This document shows, piece by piece, positions 60,222-64,000 of a stretch of 64,000 nucleotides of DNA. The stretch is taken from assembly GCA_964647355.1 (NCBI GenBank), contig CAZYGK010000008.1:1-64000 (forward strand). Direction: 5' to 3'. The notes under the pieces are model-generated. The model worked only from the letters and a program-made list of their open reading frames with translations. It was not told where the DNA came from and searched no databases. Position numbers and translations under genes: made by a program. The DNA comes from SZUA-430 sp964647355 (GTDB lineage Bacteria > Pseudomonadota > Alphaproteobacteria > Micropepsales > Micropepsaceae). Each line of letters opens with the position of its first letter. Positions within the stretch are counted from its first letter, which is position 1.

Positions 60222-60362
60222 CGTCATGGCCGGGCTTGACCCGGCCACCCAGGGGTGCTGCGCCAAGTTTGACCGCGCATTTCTGCGCTGCTCCCGAAGA
60301 TGTGCGCTTGCGAGCGCTCGCGCAGCGACCCTGGGTGGCCGGGTCAAGCCCGACCACGACGA
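60222..60362. repeat. Palindromic intergenic element, arms of about 30 bp
   Basis: A perfect 24-bp complement (60231-60254 against 60329-60352) is flanked by partly matching ends (near 60222-60230 and 60353-60362). A second short inverted stretch lies in the loop. The GTCATGGCCGGGCTTGACCC-type sequence resembles REP-like palindromes I recall in alphaproteobacteria. It lies between the oxidoreductase and the histidine kinase, possibly a terminator as well. Confidence 0.85.
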
Positions 60363-60447
60363 CCAATGTTGTTTGGTCACCATGAGCGGTTAATCGCTGA
60401 AGTTCCACTTCGATCATGCGCAGCCTGTGCTATCCCTCGCCCCGGGC

Positions 60448-61890
60448 ATGGTCGGCACTCTCACGCGCGTTCGGGATTTTTTGCACCGGCACCTGACGGC
60501 AAGTCTGTCGGGGCGGTTGCTGTTTTTCACGACCCTTTTCGTGATGCTGGCCGAGATGTTCATCTACTTCCCGTCGGCGGCGCGCTACTACCACGACATC
60601 CTCGCGGCGCGGCTAGCGTCGGCGCAGGTTGCCGTTCTTGCGCTCGACGAAGTGCGCGACACCGATTTGTCGCCGGAGCTCAGGCGCGAGATTTTGGCGA
60701 ATGCCGGCGTGCGGCTTGTCGGCTTGAAGCGCAACAATACGCGGCGGCTCTATCTCGCGGAGTCGATCCCGCCCACGAAGGACGTCGAGGTCGATCTTCG
60801 CACTGCGGAGCCCGTACACCTCATCTGGTCGAGCCTCGAGTGTATGTTTTTCGGCGGACCGCGTATCCTGCGCATCGTCAGCGTGCCGCGGCTCGGCGCC
60901 GGCGACCTGATCGAGGCGCTGGTGGACGAGGCGCCGATCCGCGACGAGATGATCTCCTATTCCGTGCGGATACTCGTGCTTTCGGTGCTGATCGCGTTGG
61001 TGACGTCGGTGCTGGTGTTTACTGCGCTCTATCTTCTGTTCGTGCGGCCGATGCAGCGATTGACGCAGTCCATGGTGCGGTTCCAGGAGAAGCCGGACGA
61101 CGCGCAGCGCATCATTGTGCCGAGCCTAAGGGCGGACGAGATCGGGCAGTCGGAGCGCGTGCTTGCCGCGATGCAGACGGAGTTGCGCCAGGCGCTGCAG
61201 CAGCGCGAACATCTGGCGGCGCTCGGCACGGCGGTCGCGAAGATCCAGCACGATTTGCGCAACATTCTCGCTAGCGCTCAGCTAGCCTCGGATCGCTTGG
61301 CGAACAGCAAAGACCCGACCGTGCAGGCGCTGGCGCCGCGGCTCGTGTCGTCGATCGATAGAGCGATTGAGCTTGCGACGAACACGCTGAAATACGGGCG
61401 CGCGGAAGAAGCTCCGCCGCGGCGGCGGCGGCAGAAGTTGCTTGCGATTGCGGACGAGGCGATGCATGCGGCGCTGGCTGCGGGCGACGGGCGAACCGCC
61501 TGGAGCAACGCGTTCGATCCGAAATTGGAGGTCGATGCGGATGCGGATCAGCTGTTGCGCATCTTGATCAATATCGGGCGTAACGCGGCGCAGGCGCTCG
61601 AAGGGCGCGAAGGGGCGGCGATCACGCTCAGCGCGCAGCGGTTGGGCAACGTCGTTGCCATCGATCTCGGCGACAATGGCACGGGCATTCCGGAGGAAGC
61701 GCGCAAGCGGTTGTTCGAGCCGTTTGCGGGCAAAGGGCGTGTGGGCGGCACGGGGTTGGGCTTGGCGATTGCACGCGAGTTGGCGCGCGGGCACGGCGGC
61801 GAGGTCGCGCTGCTTTCGAGTGGGCCGAGCGGCACGACATTTCGGATCACGATCCCCGATGTCGCCGCACTCGGAGATGCGCCGCCATGA
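60448..61890 (+). CDS. Sensor histidine kinase (orphan)
   Basis: About 480 residues. TM1 (LLFFTTLFVMLAEMFIYF), a ~120-residue periplasmic sensor domain, TM2 (ILVLSVLIALVTSVLVFTALYLLFV), HAMP, then the H-box IQHDLRNILASAQL (His268) and HATPase: N-box NIGRNAAQAL, G1 DNGTGIPEEARKRLFEPF and G2 GGTGLGLAIARE. No response regulator is adjacent. The start may be the GTG at 60427. Its stop overlaps the glk ATG by 4 nt. Confidence 0.9.
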   Translation: MVGTLTRVRDFLHRHLTASLSGRLLFFTTLFVMLAEMFIYFPSAARYYHDILAARLASAQVAVLALDEVRDTDLSPELRREILANAGVRLVGLKRNNTRRLYLAESIPPTKDVEVDLRTAEPVHLIWSSLECMFFGGPRILRIVSVPRLGAGDLIEALVDEAPIRDEMISYSVRILVLSVLIALVTSVLVFTALYLLFVRPMQRLTQSMVRFQEKPDDAQRIIVPSLRADEIGQSERVLAAMQTELRQALQQREHLAALGTAVAKIQHDLRNILASAQLASDRLANSKDPTVQALAPRLVSSIDRAIELATNTLKYGRAEEAPPRRRRQKLLAIADEAMHAALAAGDGRTAWSNAFDPKLEVDADADQLLRILINIGRNAAQALEGREGAAITLSAQRLGNVVAIDLGDNGTGIPEEARKRLFEPFAGKGRVGGTGLGLAIARELARGHGGEVALLSSGPSGTTFRITIPDVAALGDAPP

Positions 61891-62834
61891 GTTCCGATTT
61901 TCTGCTCGCTGATATCGGCGGCACGAACGTGCGCTTTGCGGTGCTGCGCGGCGACGGCCGGATCGAGGGGCACGAGGCTTGGTTGACCGCGCTCTATCCG
62001 GACTTCGGATCGGCGGTAAAGGCGTATGCGGAGCTGACCGGATTGCGGTTGCCTCTCGGCGGGGCCGCGGTGTGCGCGGCCGGGCCGCCAGTCGGCGATA
62101 CGATCAAGCTCACGAACTGTCCCTGGACGATTTCGATGGCGGAGATCGCGGCAGCGACTGGCGGGCGTGTTCGTCTCGTCAACGACTTTGCGGCGGTGGC
62201 GCAGGCTTTGCCGGTGCTTGGTGCTGACGATGTCGTGCAGATCGGAGGCGGCGCGCCGCTACCGCATGCGCCGAAGGTGGCTCTCGGGCCGGGCACGGGG
62301 CTTGGCGTGGCGAGCGCGGTGTTCGACGGTGCACGGTGGGTGGCCGTGCCGGGCGAAGGCGGGCATGTCGATCTTGCGCCGACGAACGAGCGCGAGCTTG
62401 CCGTCGTGTTTCAGTTGATGCGCGAGCGCGGGCATGTGGCGGCCGAAGATGCGGTGTCGGGACTTGGTCTTGAGAACGTCTATCTCGCGATTTGTTCGCT
62501 CGACGGCGTGAAGCTGAAGGCCAAGCCAATCGCAGCCGACATCGCGAAGGCGGCGCGCGCGAAGGCGGATCCCGTTGCCGTCGAGACTGTCGCGTTGTTT
62601 ACGGGTTGGCTCGGCAGCATTGCGGGCGATCTTGCTTTGACGTTGGGCGCGCAGGGCGGCGTCTACATCGCAGGCGGCATCGTCGCGCAATGGGACGACT
62701 TGTTCGACACGAAACTGTTTCGCCGCCGGTTCGAGGCGAAGGGGCGGATCAAGTATTTTCTGGAGCCGATCCCGTGTTACCTCGTGACCGCGAAAGACCT
62801 CGCGTTCCGTGGGCTCGCGGCGATGGTGCGTTGA
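61887..62834 (+). CDS. glk: Glucokinase
   Basis: A 315-residue kinase phosphorylating glucose. LLADIGGTNVRFAVL (ATP phosphate loop), NDFAAVAQALPVL, LGPGTGLGVA and EGGHVDLAPTNERE (glucose/His site) are conserved, as is GGIVAQWDD near the end. Similar to E. coli-type Glk (ROK-less). Coupled to the histidine kinase; the next plus-strand region holds an inverted repeat. Confidence 0.93.
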   Translation: MSSDFLLADIGGTNVRFAVLRGDGRIEGHEAWLTALYPDFGSAVKAYAELTGLRLPLGGAAVCAAGPPVGDTIKLTNCPWTISMAEIAAATGGRVRLVNDFAAVAQALPVLGADDVVQIGGGAPLPHAPKVALGPGTGLGVASAVFDGARWVAVPGEGGHVDLAPTNERELAVVFQLMRERGHVAAEDAVSGLGLENVYLAICSLDGVKLKAKPIAADIAKAARAKADPVAVETVALFTGWLGSIAGDLALTLGAQGGVYIAGGIVAQWDDLFDTKLFRRRFEAKGRIKYFLEPIPCYLVTAKDLAFRGLAAMVR

Positions 62835-62872
62835 TACACCTTCTGCGTTGGTTCGGTGGAAGTGTCGAAGTT

Positions 62873-63033
62873 GTCTCACGCGAAGCCGCGCAGGACGCGA
62901 AGAAAGGCGCGAAGCGCGAATAGAGCTTCGCGTGCCACAGGCGCGCACCTGAGGTAGAGACACGGCGCTCCGCGCCCGGGGACCAGGTACTTTCGCGTCT
63001 TATCTTCGCGTCCTTCGCGGCTTCGCGTGAGAC
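62873..63033. repeat. Inverted-repeat element, 31-bp arms
   Basis: Arms 62873-62903 and 63003-63033 are complementary at 30 of 31 positions (GTCTCACGCGAAGCC... style, with repeated CGCGAAG units). The inner 99 nt contain GGCGCGAAGCGCG-type small stems. It occupies almost all the space between convergent glk and the gamma-glutamyltransferase. REP/MITE-like; it may also terminate both genes. Confidence 0.85.
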
Positions 63034-63036
63034 ATC

Positions 63037-64000
63037 TTAATCCCCGCCAACCGTGCCTTCGCGTCTGGGGTCGGGGGCTCCTTCGAAGCCACCCTTCGTG
63101 ACGCGGATGCTGTTTAGGCCGCTTGGGCCTATGCCGTAGTCGGTGACTTTGACGTCGTGGCCCAATGCATTGAGAGCTTCGACGGCGGTGTCTGGGGTGC
63201 GGCCTTGTTCGACTTCGGTCGAGGTTCCGCGGCCTGTTGCGTTGGGTAACGCCACGGTGTCGGCCATGGACATGTTCCAGTCGACGAGGCCCATCACGGT
63301 TTTTGTCACGTAGGGAATGATGCGCGCGCCGCCGGGCGAGCCCAGCACGGCAAGGACGCGGCCCTTTTTGTCGAAGATGATTGTCGGGGTCATCGAGGAC
63401 ATTGGGCGTTTGCCGGCTTGTGGGGCGTTCGCGGTGCGGCGGCCTTCGGTTGTCGGCTCGAACGTGAAGTCGGTGAGTTCGTTGTTCAGGATGAAGCCGC
63501 CCGCCATCAGGCGGCTGCCGAACGGGCCTTCGACGGTTGTCGTCATAGCGAGCGCGTTGCCTTGCGCGTCGATGAGGCTGATGTGGGCGGTGCCAGGGCG
63601 GGCACGGTCGGGGTTGCTCAGTTGGTTGAGGATTAAGTTCGTGCCGGCGGGGCGGCCTGGTTTGATTGTGGTGCGGTCGACGATTTTTTCGAGCGAAAGG
63701 ACGCGTGAGCGGCTTGCGATGTATTTGGGGCCGAGCAGGCCTTGCGTCGGTACGCGCACGAAGTCGGGGTCGGCGACGTAGGCGCCGCGGTCGGCGTAGG
63801 CCACGCGCAGTGCTTCCGTCATCAGGTGGATGGGCGGGGTGGTTCTCGGTTCGAGTTTGGCGACGTTGAAGCGCTCCATCATCTTCAGCGTTTGCAGCAT
63901 CGTGAGGCCGGAGCTTGGTGGGCCCATGGTGCAGATTTTGTGGGCGCGATAGGCGGCGCAGACGGGTGGGCGCTTCTTCGCCTTGTAGCCTCCCAGGTCT
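63037..64000 (-). CDS. ggt: Gamma-glutamyltransferase (partial, 5' end beyond window)
   Basis: The C-terminal ~320 residues of a gamma-glutamyltranspeptidase. The autoprocessing and nucleophile region is GTAHISLIDAQGNALAMTTTVEGPFGS; before it is the large-subunit part (MGPPSSGLTMLQTLKMM ... ALRVAYADRGAYVADPDF). The small-subunit motif SMTPTIIFDKKGRVLAVLGSPGGARII is intact. It processes glutathione and gamma-glutamyl compounds in the periplasm. The frame runs to the window end with no start, so the N-terminus lies outside. Confidence 0.92.
   Translation of the reverse strand, partial: DLGGYKAKKRPPVCAAYRAHKICTMGPPSSGLTMLQTLKMMERFNVAKLEPRTTPPIHLMTEALRVAYADRGAYVADPDFVRVPTQGLLGPKYIASRSRVLSLEKIVDRTTIKPGRPAGTNLILNQLSNPDRARPGTAHISLIDAQGNALAMTTTVEGPFGSRLMAGGFILNNELTDFTFEPTTEGRRTANAPQAGKRPMSSMTPTIIFDKKGRVLAVLGSPGGARIIPYVTKTVMGLVDWNMSMADTVALPNATGRGTSTEVEQGRTPDTAVEALNALGHDVKVTDYGIGPSGLNSIRVTKGGFEGAPDPRREGTVGGD

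Noticed and set aside
1..64000. CRISPR array, prophage, transposase or integrase genes
   Set aside because: No regularly spaced direct repeats and no mobile-element genes were found; the palindromes are isolated and carry no gene.

Overview
The window is 64 kb of high-GC, gene-dense chromosome from a Gram-negative bacterium, almost certainly an alphaproteobacterium. The signs are a CMP-KDO synthetase (outer membrane), a Caulobacter-type Cpa/Tad pilus locus, a DUF2336-type protein, an SRP RNA in front of dnaX-ybaB-recR, and the runs kdsB-pheA, def-fmt-truA, and rpmH-rnpA-yidD-yidC-engB-argB. No 16S gene is present and I do not name a genus. Genes are packed tightly, and many neighbours overlap by 4 nt (ATGA or GTGA) or 1 nt (TAGTG, TGATG).

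Layout. 1-5.4 kb (minus): an acyl-CoA carboxylase operon (carboxyltransferase, small membrane protein, acyl-CoA dehydrogenase, biotin subunit) followed by a Rossmann protein cut by the window edge. It resembles leucine (Liu) or acyclic-terpene (Atu) catabolism. 5.5-10.1 kb: secreted S9 peptidase, two small membrane proteins, TesB thioesterase, a TonB-like membrane protein. 10.1-27 kb: Tad pilus region. A chemoreceptor-like coiled-coil protein and two TadE pseudopilins are on minus; TadG, Flp pilin, CpaA-F, TadB and TadC on plus; a separate pilus N-domain protein and a TadD-like TPR lipoprotein on minus. 27-37 kb: TAXI binding protein, membrane protein, leucyl aminopeptidase, hydroxyacid dehydrogenase, membrane cytochrome c, kdsB-pheA, a barrel-like protein, a glycosyltransferase, nudC. 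37-42 kb: SRP RNA, dnaX-ybaB-recR, def-fmt-truA. 42-51 kb: murI, dapE, two SDRs, CinA-like protein, TauE exporter, an ERG4/ERG24-like sterol reductase, dapD and a HAD phosphatase. 51-57 kb: DUF2336 and DUF1036 proteins, then argB-engB-yidC-yidD-rnpA-rpmH. 57-64 kb: a DUF547 / TVP38 / FAD-oxidoreductase operon, an orphan histidine kinase overlapping glucokinase, and a gamma-glutamyltransferase cut by the edge.

Most genes are housekeeping or well-known modules. The features most worth a second look are: (1) four intergenic elements with long, nearly perfect inverted repeats (2.2, 9.1, 60.2 and 62.9 kb), one of them inside an operon directly before a start codon; (2) the unusual additions to the Tad locus (free-standing pilus N-domain, receptor-like protein without a chemotaxis tip); (3) a sterol-reductase-like gene coupled to dapD; (4) the DUF547-TVP38-oxidoreductase module; (5) the histidine kinase-glucokinase pair. 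I found no CRISPR array, rRNA, tRNA, prophage or transposase gene.
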